Assembly: GCA_944387905.1 (NCBI GenBank)
Contig: CALXGU010000003.1
Span: forward strand, 1-24,539
Direction of reading: 5' to 3'
From: an uncultured Clostridia bacterium
GTDB taxonomy: Bacteria > Bacillota > Clostridia > Oscillospirales > QAKW01
Length of the DNA: 24,539 nt
The notes below the pieces were generated by a model, which worked only from the letters and a program-made list of their open reading frames with translations, was not told where the DNA came from and ran no database searches. Of the stretch, positions 16,253 through 23,051 are shown in pieces (positions within the stretch are counted from its first letter, which is position 1; the number at the start of each line of letters is the position of its first letter). The position numbers were made by a program, and so were the translations under genes.

Positions 16253-16974
16253 TATTCGTCCCAGTTATGCGCCACATCCTGCACATCGTCATTGTCTTCA
16301 AGCGCTTCAAGCAACAGATTCATGAATTTAATATCCTTTTCATCGGTAAGTGACACATAATTTTCCGCGATACGCGTTATTTCAGCCGTCTCGAACTCAT
16401 AACCCGCGCTTTCCAGCGCAGAACGTACCGCAGAAAAATTTTCAGGCGAGGTCACTATTTCAAACGCATCGTCATCGACGTTAAAATCGTCCGCTCCCGC
16501 GTCAAGAGCCGCCATCATAAGCTCATCCTCATTCGCCTTGTTTTTATCGATCACAATTACACCACACTGCTTGAACTGCCACAGAACACTGCCTGAGGTG
16601 CCCAGATTCCCGCCGAACTTATCGAAATAATGGCGTAGATCGCCTGCCGTACGGTTTTTATTGTCGGTCAGACACTCTACTACAACAGCCACACCGCCCG
16701 GACCGTAGCCCTCATATATATTATGCTCGTAGTTTTTACCGTCGCCGCTGCCCGCAGCCTTCTTGATCGCGCGCTCTATATTGTCGTTGGGAACATTGGC
16801 GGCTTTCGCCTTTGCTATAACATCCGCCAGCCGTGAGTTCGCATCGGGATTGGCTCCGCCCTCTTTTACGACAACCATGATTTCACGTGCCATTTTGGTA
16901 AAGATCTTTGCTCTCTGAGCATCCGTCTTACCTTTTTTAGCCTGTATATTATGCCATTTGGAATGTCCTGACAT
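16252..16974 (-). CDS. yebC: YebC/PmpR family protein (TACO1-like translation or transcription factor)
   Basis: This 240-residue protein has the invariant family opening MSGHSKWHNIQAKKGKTDAQ, then NVPNDNIERAIKKAAG, YEGYGPGGVAVVVECLTDN and LGTSGSVLWQF. Members have been described both as DNA-binding regulators and as factors that help ribosomes through difficult peptides such as polyproline. It starts at ATG 16974 behind CGGAGG. No ruvABC genes, a frequent neighbour in other bacteria, are in this window. Confidence 0.95.
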   Translation of the reverse strand: MSGHSKWHNIQAKKGKTDAQRAKIFTKMAREIMVVVKEGGANPDANSRLADVIAKAKAANVPNDNIERAIKKAAGSGDGKNYEHNIYEGYGPGGVAVVVECLTDNKNRTAGDLRHYFDKFGGNLGTSGSVLWQFKQCGVIVIDKNKANEDELMMAALDAGADDFNVDDDAFEIVTSPENFSAVRSALESAGYEFETAEITRIAENYVSLTDEKDIKFMNLLLEALEDNDDVQDVAHNWDE

Positions 16975-17100
16975 ATAAATTTTCCTCCGAAAAAATATTT
17001 ATTATATTCAGTCAATTTTCATACCGGCCATTGCGGCTGCAGCCGTTAAAGACCCGGCGCCAATGATTATCTGAATTTGACTTAACAGTTATTTTATCAC

Positions 17101-17133
17101 AAAAAAGCAGAACGGTCAAGTGCCGTTCTGCTT
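17101..17133 (-). terminator. intrinsic terminator after the NhaC-family gene
   Basis: On the minus strand AAGCAGAACGG, a seven-base loop and CCGTTCTGCTT running into TTTT, just past the stop codon at 17141. Confidence 0.88.
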
Positions 17134-17140
17134 ATGGGAT

Positions 17141-19015
17141 CTATCCGTTGACTCTTTTGGCCTGATCGGACCGTTTTGTAAAGTAATACACAAGGAACAG
17201 CGAAAGAATCAATAGTGCGAATGAGAAAATAAGCGTTATGTACACATTTCTTACAAACCCGGCTATGATATATCCGACAAACGATATTGCCGCAACATAC
17301 ATTGCATACGGAAGCTGTGTCGATACATGCACCAGATGGTTGCACTGAGCACCGGCGGATGCCATTATCGTGGTATCGGATATCGGCGAGCAGTGATCGC
17401 CGCAAACCGCGCCTGCCATACATGCTGAAATCGCAATTATTGTTATTTCTCCGCTGTCAAAACCAAATACGTCTATAACTATCGGTATAAGTATTCCGAA
17501 TGTTCCCCAGGACGTGCCTGTCGCAAATGAAAGTCCTACGGCGATAAGGAATATTATCGCGGGCAAAAAGCTCTGGAATATACCGGCTGAGCCTTCAACT
17601 ATATCATGTATATACTTAGCCGCGCCGAGACTGTCTGTCATGCTCTTGAGTGTCCATGCGCAGGTCAAAATCATAATTGCCGGAACCATTGACTTAAAGC
17701 CCTCGGGGATAGATTCCATACAGTTTTTAAATGACAGAACACGTCTGCACATAAGATAGATCACGGCAAATATCAAAGCTCCGAACGAGCCGTATACAAG
17801 ACCTACTGACGCGTCGCTGTTTGAAAAAGCTGTTACGATATTATGATAACCCTCTTCTCCCGCGGTGAAAAATCCGCCCGAATAAACCATACCGAACACA
17901 CATGTTATGATAAGCACGACTATAGGGATAACCAGATCATAGACACGTCCACGGGGATTGCCCTCCATCTGATCAGCCATATCCTTCAGTTTCTCGTTTG
18001 AGAAGATATCACCGTTTTTAGCGTTATCCTCATGCTTTTTCATAGGTCCGAAGTCAAACTTCATTATTGTGATGGCGAACATCATGCCTATCGTCAGCAG
18101 AGCGTACAGATTATAAGGTATAGCGCGGACAAACAGCTCAAAGCCGTTCATTCCCGAACCCTCGGCAAATCCGGCTACCGCCGCCGCCCAGGACGATACA
18201 GGCGCTATTATGCATACAGGCGCCGCTGTCGCATCGATCAGGTATGACAGCTTGGCACGGGATATATTCTGCTTATCCGTTACCGGACGCATGACTGATC
18301 CGACTGTAAGGCAGTTGAAATAATCATCAATGAAAATAAGTATACCCAGTATTATGGTCGCGATCTGCGCGCCCATTCTGGATTTTATATGCTCTGCCGC
18401 CCAGCGCCCGAATGCAGCCGAACCGCCGGCTTTGTTCATCATTACTACAAGTGCGCCGAGAACTACAAGGAACAGCAGGATCCCGACATTATAGCTGTCC
18501 GCAAGCGAGCCTACAAACCCGTCCGACAGGACATGGGTCATAGTGCCTTCAAATTTGAATCCGGACCACAGCAGACCGCCGACCAGTATTCCGATAAACA
18601 GTGATGAATAAACTTCTTTGGTAATAAGCGCAAGAACTATAGCCACAAGCGGCGGCAGCAGCGCCCAGATCGTGGAATAAAACGGACTCTGATACTCCTC
18701 ATCGGCTTCAGGCTCTGGGGTCTCAGTCACCAAAACCTCTTCACTTGCGGCTGTTGTTTCTGCGTCCTGGGCTGATGCACCCGTATCTTCAGATGATACA
18801 TCTGCGTCTTGGCCAACGTCTGCGCTGTCCTGACCGACAGCCAGAGACTGCGTTGCAACGCCGGATTCGTTTTGCACCTGTGCGTCCGGTGCAGTCATAT
18901 CGGACGATGACACCGACTGATCCGCCGGATCATCACCTGAGGCAAATACCGTTGAAAACATCAGCGTCATACACAGCAGCACGGCAACAAACAAAAATAT
19001 TTTTCTGTTTTTCAT
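17141..19015 (-). CDS. NhaC-family transporter under a lysine riboswitch (LysW-type lysine transporter candidate)
   Basis: This Na+/H+ antiporter NhaC-superfamily membrane protein has about 11 or 12 helices in its last 520 residues. Landmarks include IFIDDYFNCLTVGSVMRPVTD, APVSSWAAAVAGFAEGSG, TGTSWGTFGILIPI and CGDHCSPISDTTIMASAGA, the family's ion- or substrate-site regions. ATG 19015 (624 residues) is preferred to the 88-residue longer frame because it has AGGAG 8 bases upstream and begins a signal-peptide-like segment (MKNRKIFLFVAVLLCM...VFASGDD). The longer frame would translate the riboswitch. After the signal comes about 80 residues rich in Asp, Ser, Ala and Gln before the first helix, an unusual extension. 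Lysine-riboswitch control is known for NhaC homologues named LysW and proposed as lysine transporters; lysine as substrate is inferred from that. Confidence 0.9.
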   Translation of the reverse strand: MKNRKIFLFVAVLLCMTLMFSTVFASGDDPADQSVSSSDMTAPDAQVQNESGVATQSLAVGQDSADVGQDADVSSEDTGASAQDAETTAASEEVLVTETPEPEADEEYQSPFYSTIWALLPPLVAIVLALITKEVYSSLFIGILVGGLLWSGFKFEGTMTHVLSDGFVGSLADSYNVGILLFLVVLGALVVMMNKAGGSAAFGRWAAEHIKSRMGAQIATIILGILIFIDDYFNCLTVGSVMRPVTDKQNISRAKLSYLIDATAAPVCIIAPVSSWAAAVAGFAEGSGMNGFELFVRAIPYNLYALLTIGMMFAITIMKFDFGPMKKHEDNAKNGDIFSNEKLKDMADQMEGNPRGRVYDLVIPIVVLIITCVFGMVYSGGFFTAGEEGYHNIVTAFSNSDASVGLVYGSFGALIFAVIYLMCRRVLSFKNCMESIPEGFKSMVPAIMILTCAWTLKSMTDSLGAAKYIHDIVEGSAGIFQSFLPAIIFLIAVGLSFATGTSWGTFGILIPIVIDVFGFDSGEITIIAISACMAGAVCGDHCSPISDTTIMASAGAQCNHLVHVSTQLPYAMYVAAISFVGYIIAGFVRNVYITLIFSFALLILSLFLVYYFTKRSDQAKRVNG

Positions 19016-19043
19016 TTTCCCTTCTCCTGATTGATTTATATGT

Positions 19044-19079
19044 AAAAAGTCCGCAGACAGCAAAGGCTGCCGCGGACTC
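19044..19079 (-). terminator. terminator of the lysine riboswitch expression platform
   Basis: On the minus strand GTCCGCGGCAGC, loop CTTT, GCTGTCTGCGGAC and TTTTT. It lies between the aptamer and the transporter ribosome binding site, the expected position for lysine-induced termination. I did not resolve the competing antiterminator pairing. Confidence 0.85.
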
Positions 19080-19095
19080 ATACACCACAGATTGT

Positions 19096-19250
19096 GATAG
19101 CTCTCCACTTTCGTGACAGTACATGACATATTCTGCCCTGTACCAGCCGCAGTCCGCCGGGAACTGGCATCTATGCGGCTTCGGCGTAATTCCTTTCCAC
19201 CGTTTGTTCCCATATTTTTTCGGTGTACTGATAACTTCCGCGCCTCTATC
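19096..19250 (-). ncRNA. lysine riboswitch (L box) aptamer
   Basis: On the minus strand the conserved parts appear in order. GATAGAGGCGCGG is the 5' side of P1 with the core. CAGTA, GGAAAGG with CGCCGAAGC, TTCCCGGCGG and GGCTGGTAC follow. The hallmark 3' end is ACTGTCACGAAAGTGGAGAG, followed by CTATC. GATAG and CTATC close P1. It lies between a strong promoter (19261-19289) and a terminator (19044-19079), upstream of an NhaC-family transporter. This indicates repression of the transporter by lysine. Confidence 0.94.
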
Positions 19251-19260
19251 CTCTTATTTA

Positions 19261-19289
19261 ATATTAACTCTTGGAGCATTATTTGTCAA
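19261..19289 (-). promoter_or_regulatory. strong promoter for the lysine riboswitch transcript
   Basis: On the minus strand: a perfect TTGACA (19284-19289), a 17-base spacer and TAATAT (19261-19266), about 10 bases before the aptamer. It is divergent from the promoter at 19303-19331. Confidence 0.8.
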
Positions 19290-19302
19290 CATTATTTTCA
19301 GC

Positions 19303-19331
19303 TTGCAATAGATGTATTATTGTATTATAAT
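19303..19331 (+). promoter_or_regulatory. promoter for the sugar-isomerase-like/alaX operon
   Basis: TTGCAA (19303-19308), a 17-base spacer and a consensus TATAAT (19326-19331), followed by an AGGGGG ribosome binding site and ATG 19361. Confidence 0.7.
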
Positions 19332-19360
19332 ATAAAAATGAATTTAGGGGGTGTTTACAT

Positions 19361-20284
19361 ATGGAAATCTCAGTACAGAATGCCAACCTGACATATGATC
19401 TGGGCATAGAACAAGGGTTTGAATTGATCGCAAAAGCGGGATTCACTGCTATTGACTGGTGTCTGGACAAAGCGTGGGACCGCAAAGATATTAAAGCCGG
19501 AAAAATCCCTCAGTCAACTGTGTTTAATCAGCCGCTTGATAAGATTATTGAGTATTTTCAGCCGGAAATAACAGCGATGCATAAATACGGTCTGCACCCG
19601 ACCCAGGCTCATGCAGTTTTCCCTGCTTATTCAAAGGGTAATCCCGACTTTACCGATTTTTGCATAGACATTTATAAAAACACTCTTAAGCTATGCGGAT
19701 ATGCCGGCTGCAAACGGCTTGTTATTCACGGTATTTCACGCGCTTTTGATGACAATACGGTCACAGATTCTCAGCTGTTTGACCTCAATTTGCATATGTA
19801 CAGTTCTCTTATTCCGACCGCAAAGGAAACGGGAGTGATGATACTGCTTGAAAACCTATTTACTTCATTTAAAAAGACTGTTCTTGCCGGGACATGCTCT
19901 GATCCCCATGAGGCAATAGAATACATAGATACTCTCAATAGTATTGCGGGTCAGGAATGCTTCGGACTTTGTCTTGATACGGGACATCTCAATCTTCTCC
20001 ATCTGCCGCAGCAGAAATATATAGAGACTGTCGGCAGCCGTATCAAAGCTCTTCATATACATGACAACATGATGCAAAATGACGATCATCTTATGCCGTA
20101 TGCCGGCAATATAAACTGGAATGAGTTCTGCCTTGCTCTTAAAAATATCAAATATACCGGAGATCTCAGCTTTGAGACGTTCGCTCAGGTAAATCTGTCG
20201 CGGATCGAACAGCCGCTCATACTGCCGTTTTTATACGCTGTTTATGCATGCGGATCACTTTTCAGGGATAAGATAACACAATGA
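19361..20284 (+). CDS. sugar phosphate isomerase/epimerase-like TIM-barrel protein
   Basis: This 307-residue protein belongs to the xylose-isomerase-like/AP-endonuclease-2 TIM-barrel superfamily. Likely metal ligands are E164 in ILLENLF, D206 and H209 in CLDTGHLNL, H234 in LHIHDN and E272 in SFETF. The family includes sugar isomerases, epimerases, inosose dehydratases and hydroxypyruvate isomerases, and nothing here settles the substrate. Its last codons overlap the AlaX gene (ATGA), so the two are translated together. The pairing with a tRNA-editing gene is unusual and does not suggest an obvious pathway. Confidence 0.85.
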   Translation: MEISVQNANLTYDLGIEQGFELIAKAGFTAIDWCLDKAWDRKDIKAGKIPQSTVFNQPLDKIIEYFQPEITAMHKYGLHPTQAHAVFPAYSKGNPDFTDFCIDIYKNTLKLCGYAGCKRLVIHGISRAFDDNTVTDSQLFDLNLHMYSSLIPTAKETGVMILLENLFTSFKKTVLAGTCSDPHEAIEYIDTLNSIAGQECFGLCLDTGHLNLLHLPQQKYIETVGSRIKALHIHDNMMQNDDHLMPYAGNINWNEFCLALKNIKYTGDLSFETFAQVNLSRIEQPLILPFLYAVYACGSLFRDKITQ

Positions 20285-21429
20285 CGGAAAAATTATACGA
20301 CAAAGACGCTTATTTGCAGATATTTGAAGCACAGGTTTTAAGCTGTACCAAGACCGACTCCGGTTTTGAGACAATACTTGACAGGACCTGTTTTTTCCCT
20401 TATGAGGGAGGTCAGGACTGCGATACTGGATATATTGATGACAGCCGTGTTTTAAATGTGTGGGGAAACAGCGGCGACATCATTCATCTGACGGATAAGC
20501 CGGTATGCGGCAAAGTGCAATGCAGACTGGACTGGCAGCAGAGATTCGACAGAATGCAGCAGCATACCGGTGAACATATAGTATGCGGAATCGTACACAG
20601 TCGTTACGGCTATGAAAACGTGGGTTTTCATCTGGGCAATGATGATGTTACTTTTGACTTTAACGGCCCGCTCTCTGCGGCTGAGCTTGAACAGATCGAA
20701 ATTTCAGCCAACAACGCCGTGATGTCCAATCTTGCCGTATCTGCGTATTATCCTGACGCCGCCCGGCTTGAGAGCCTTCAGTACCGCTCTAAAAAGCAAA
20801 TTGACGGGCCTGTGCGCATAGTGGAGATAGAAAATACTGATATATGCGCCTGCTGCGCTCCGCATGTCTCTAAAACGGGAGAGATCGGGATAATAAAATT
20901 TACCGATCACCAGGCATACAAAGGCGGAGTACGGATACACATGTCATGCGGAATGAGGGCGCTCAGAGACTATCAGAAAAAGCAAAACAGCCTTGATATT
21001 ATTTCAAACGAGCTGTCATGCACTCCCTATAACGCGGATATGTTTTTTGAAAAATATATACAGGAAACAGCCCGGCTGAAACAAACTGCCGGAAGACTGC
21101 GCCGTGAGCTTATTCTGCTGCGGGCTCAAAGCATACAGAAAACCGATTCCGATATTATTCTTTTTGAAGAAGACGCGGACACCAACACCCTGCGGCTTAC
21201 CGTCAACGCGCTTGACGGCAAATACGGCGGGATATGCGCTGTATTTGCCGGAAACGACTCAGACGGTTACATATTTGCCGCAGCCTCTGACGTTTATGAT
21301 ATGAACCAAGTCGCGAATATGCTGCGCCGTCAGCTGTCAGCACGCTGCGGCGGCGATAAGCACATGATCCAGGGCAGCATAAATGCTAAGAAAAATACAG
21401 TCGAAAACCTGTTCAAAAACATCACATGA
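20281..21429 (+). CDS. alaX: AlaX-type Ala-tRNA editing protein with DHHA1 domain
   Basis: This is a stand-alone relative of the alanyl-tRNA synthetase editing domain, expected to hydrolyse mis-charged Ser- or Gly-tRNA-Ala in trans. The zinc-binding residues are H95 and H99 (QQHTGEHI) plus C191 and H195 (CACCAPHV). An N-terminal beta-barrel with FFPYEGGQDCDTG precedes them. A helical linker and a DHHA1-like C-terminal domain (about 290-375, with ALDGKYGGICAVFAGND) make it a long AlaX form at 382 residues. It has no aminoacylation domain and is not a truncated AlaRS. Its start overlaps the preceding stop. The DHHA1 region suggests tRNA binding. Confidence 0.9.
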   Translation: MTEKLYDKDAYLQIFEAQVLSCTKTDSGFETILDRTCFFPYEGGQDCDTGYIDDSRVLNVWGNSGDIIHLTDKPVCGKVQCRLDWQQRFDRMQQHTGEHIVCGIVHSRYGYENVGFHLGNDDVTFDFNGPLSAAELEQIEISANNAVMSNLAVSAYYPDAARLESLQYRSKKQIDGPVRIVEIENTDICACCAPHVSKTGEIGIIKFTDHQAYKGGVRIHMSCGMRALRDYQKKQNSLDIISNELSCTPYNADMFFEKYIQETARLKQTAGRLRRELILLRAQSIQKTDSDIILFEEDADTNTLRLTVNALDGKYGGICAVFAGNDSDGYIFAAASDVYDMNQVANMLRRQLSARCGGDKHMIQGSINAKKNTVENLFKNIT

Positions 21430-21460
21430 AAAAAGATACGGCTTGATTCCGTATCTTTTT
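21429..21460. terminator. bidirectional terminator between alaX and spo0A
   Basis: AAAAAAGATACGG, a seven-base loop and CCGTATCTTTTT. It overlaps the alaX stop codon on the plus strand and lies seven bases past the spo0A stop on the minus strand. Confidence 0.87.
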
Positions 21461-21466
21461 ATTATT

Positions 21467-22246
21467 TCAGGAGATTTTAAGATCTAATCGCACGCGCTCT
21501 GCCAGCATGGAAATAAACTCACCGTTTGTAGGTTTGCCCTTTGAACTTTTGACAGTATATCCGAAAATATTATTCAGCACCTCGACATCGCCTCTCTGCC
21601 ACGCTACCTCTACGGCATGTCTTATTGCACGCTCCACCCTTGATGAAGTGGTGTCATTACTTTTGGCTATCGTAGGATATAGCTCCTTTGTTATGGATTT
21701 CAGAATGTTTCGGTCGTTGAGCGCCATCATTATTGATTCTCTTATATAGTCGTACCCCCGTATCGACGCAGGCACTCCTACCTCATGCATCAGACCGGAT
21801 ACATAGCTTAATAAATCGAATTTATCCATTTCTCCGCCGGTCTGTGCCTTTGTAACAGCTCCGTTTTTCTTTCTATCATGTATATCCCGGATTTTTTTGT
21901 CCGCAAATCCGCCGTCAAACGGTATGAGCGTAAACATATCCACTCCGCGATTCAAGACATTTTCAATTATGCACGCGCTGTTTATTCCTGTCGCTACTAC
22001 CATTACCGCCTTGCCTTCATATCCGCCACGCTCAAGCAGATCCAACATTCCGCATACATCTACATCTAACAGATACGCGTCAGATATTATGACATCAGGC
22101 TGCTTTTTTATTATTATTGACGCAGCTTCACTGCCCGACGGCGTTGTTGCGCTTATCTCATATCCGTAAGTCTTTAAAAACTCACATACGGATCTCATAT
22201 TTTCCATATTGGGCTGCACTACTATTGCTCTAAGTTTCGTGTTCAT
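21467..22246 (-). CDS. spo0A: sporulation master regulator Spo0A with degenerate receiver pocket
   Basis: This response regulator starts sporulation. The C-terminal DNA-binding domain is unmistakable: GVPASIRGYDYIRESIMMAL, LYPTIAKSNDTTSSRVERAI, RHAVEVAWQRGD and FGYTVKSSKGKPTNGEFI. The N-terminal receiver (1 to about 120) keeps D56 (IISDAY), the phosphorylation site, and T86. However, the acidic pair that binds Mg2+ is Q11-P12 (VVQPN instead of the usual DD) and the conserved lysine is I108 (TLIPFD instead of KPF). ATG 22246 (259 residues) is chosen for its AGGAG site; the upstream 27 residues of the open frame run through the promoter. spoIVB, its usual upstream neighbour, is absent and an amidase gene takes that place. 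Confidence 0.94.
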   Translation of the reverse strand: MNTKLRAIVVQPNMENMRSVCEFLKTYGYEISATTPSGSEAASIIIKKQPDVIISDAYLLDVDVCGMLDLLERGGYEGKAVMVVATGINSACIIENVLNRGVDMFTLIPFDGGFADKKIRDIHDRKKNGAVTKAQTGGEMDKFDLLSYVSGLMHEVGVPASIRGYDYIRESIMMALNDRNILKSITKELYPTIAKSNDTTSSRVERAIRHAVEVAWQRGDVEVLNNIFGYTVKSSKGKPTNGEFISMLAERVRLDLKIS

Positions 22247-22273
22247 CTTTTTTCTCCTGTTATTTTTTGCCAT

Positions 22274-22282
22274 ATTATACCA
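22274..22282 (-). promoter_or_regulatory. extended -10 promoter of spo0A
   Basis: On the minus strand TGGTATAAT is an extended -10 box 28 bases before the start codon. No good -35 hexamer is found 17 bases upstream, which suits an activator-dependent promoter. Confidence 0.5.
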
Positions 22283-22300
22283 GCAAAGTGTTATGAAAAA

Positions 22301-22317
22301 CGGCGAACCATGTCGAG
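22301..22317 (+). promoter_or_regulatory. two tandem near-match 0A boxes before spo0A
   Basis: CGGCGAA (22301-22307) and TGTCGAG (22311-22317) each differ from the Spo0A box TGNCGAA at one position. They repeat in the same direction 10 bp apart. They would lie at about -34 to -50 of the spo0A promoter, where Spo0A usually acts as an activator. Confidence 0.35.
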
Positions 22318-22392
22318 CAAAAGACAAATTTTCCTATTTTTTCCACAAAAAGAAAGCTTTATGAGTCATGTCAACAAACAGCGCGGGAGCAG

Positions 22393-22962
22393 TTAAAGAC
22401 CTAAATAATTCAGAATACCCTGATAAATTGCATATGCGAACTGATACTGATCGTAGCGCAAAAGTTGAGCGTCGCTTGGGTTTGTGATAAAAGCGAGCTC
22501 TATGAGCATTGCCGGCATAGCAGTACGTCTAAGCACATACAGAGATGTATTTTCCTTAACTCCCAGATCACGTGTGCCCAATCTTGATACTATCTGATTC
22601 TGTATATTCTCAGCCATAGCATATGCCGGAGAACTGCGGCTGTAAACATAGATTTCAGTACCGTTTGCCTGAGGATTCTCTGAAGCGTTGGCATGAATAC
22701 TGATAAAATAGTCAGCACCCCAGTTATTTGCCATGGTAACTCGCTGCTGCAGGCTAGTAGAATTAGACGTGCCCAAAACTGTATCAGGCTCAGGACGGGA
22801 GAGCATAACCTCAAAGTCTCCGTTTTCCCGCAGCAATTCGGCAAGATAAATACCTACCTGGTATACAACATCCTGTTCTCTCAGACCGTTACCCTCGGCG
22901 CCGGCGTTAAAGCCCTGAGGATTATGGCCCTGATCAATAAATATCTTATATATGTTAATCAC
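22393..22962 (-). CDS. N-acetylmuramoyl-L-alanine amidase (Amidase_3), without signal peptide
   Basis: This zinc amidase cleaves between muramic acid and L-Ala of peptidoglycan. Zinc ligands H13 (FIDQGHNP), E29 (GLREQD) and H90 (FISIHANAS) and the catalytic E155 (AMLIELAFITN) are all present. At 189 residues it is a bare catalytic domain with no signal peptide, membrane helix or wall-binding module. It may therefore act after mother-cell lysis or leave by another route; a sporulation or germination role is inferred from its neighbours. The annotated GTG at 22962 lies inside the GAGGTG ribosome-binding motif. The true start may be a rarer codon such as ATA at 22953, giving almost the same protein. 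Confidence 0.9.
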   Translation of the reverse strand: MINIYKIFIDQGHNPQGFNAGAEGNGLREQDVVYQVGIYLAELLRENGDFEVMLSRPEPDTVLGTSNSTSLQQRVTMANNWGADYFISIHANASENPQANGTEIYVYSRSSPAYAMAENIQNQIVSRLGTRDLGVKENTSLYVLRRTAMPAMLIELAFITNPSDAQLLRYDQYQFAYAIYQGILNYLGL

Positions 22963-22972
22963 CTCAATACAT

Positions 22973-23007
22973 TATATGTTGCATTATAAATTTTTTTACA
23001 ACATATA
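22973..23007. repeat. 9-bp inverted repeat in the amidase/GH18 divergent spacer
   Basis: TATATGTTG (22973-22981) and CAACATATA (22999-23007) are perfect complements 17 bases apart, between two divergent wall-hydrolase genes. This could be a shared operator, although AT-rich context raises the chance rate. Confidence 0.4.
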
Positions 23008-23009
23008 TT
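22981..23009 (+). promoter_or_regulatory. tentative sigma-E-like promoter for the LysM-GH18 gene
   Basis: GCATTAT (22981-22987), 14 bases and CATATATT (23002-23009) resemble the mother-cell sigma-E pattern of -35 GMATATT and -10 CATACANT with two mismatches in each. B. subtilis yaaH is sigma-E dependent. The region is very AT-rich, so this is weak. Confidence 0.3.
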
Positions 23010-23051
23010 ATACAGATCCATATATAAAATATAATTTTTTGAGGTGTTTTT

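Noticed and set aside
19016..19279. N-terminal extension of the NhaC-family protein by 88 residues
   Set aside because: The extension would translate the lysine riboswitch and its terminator. The ATG at 19015 has a good ribosome binding site and a signal peptide.
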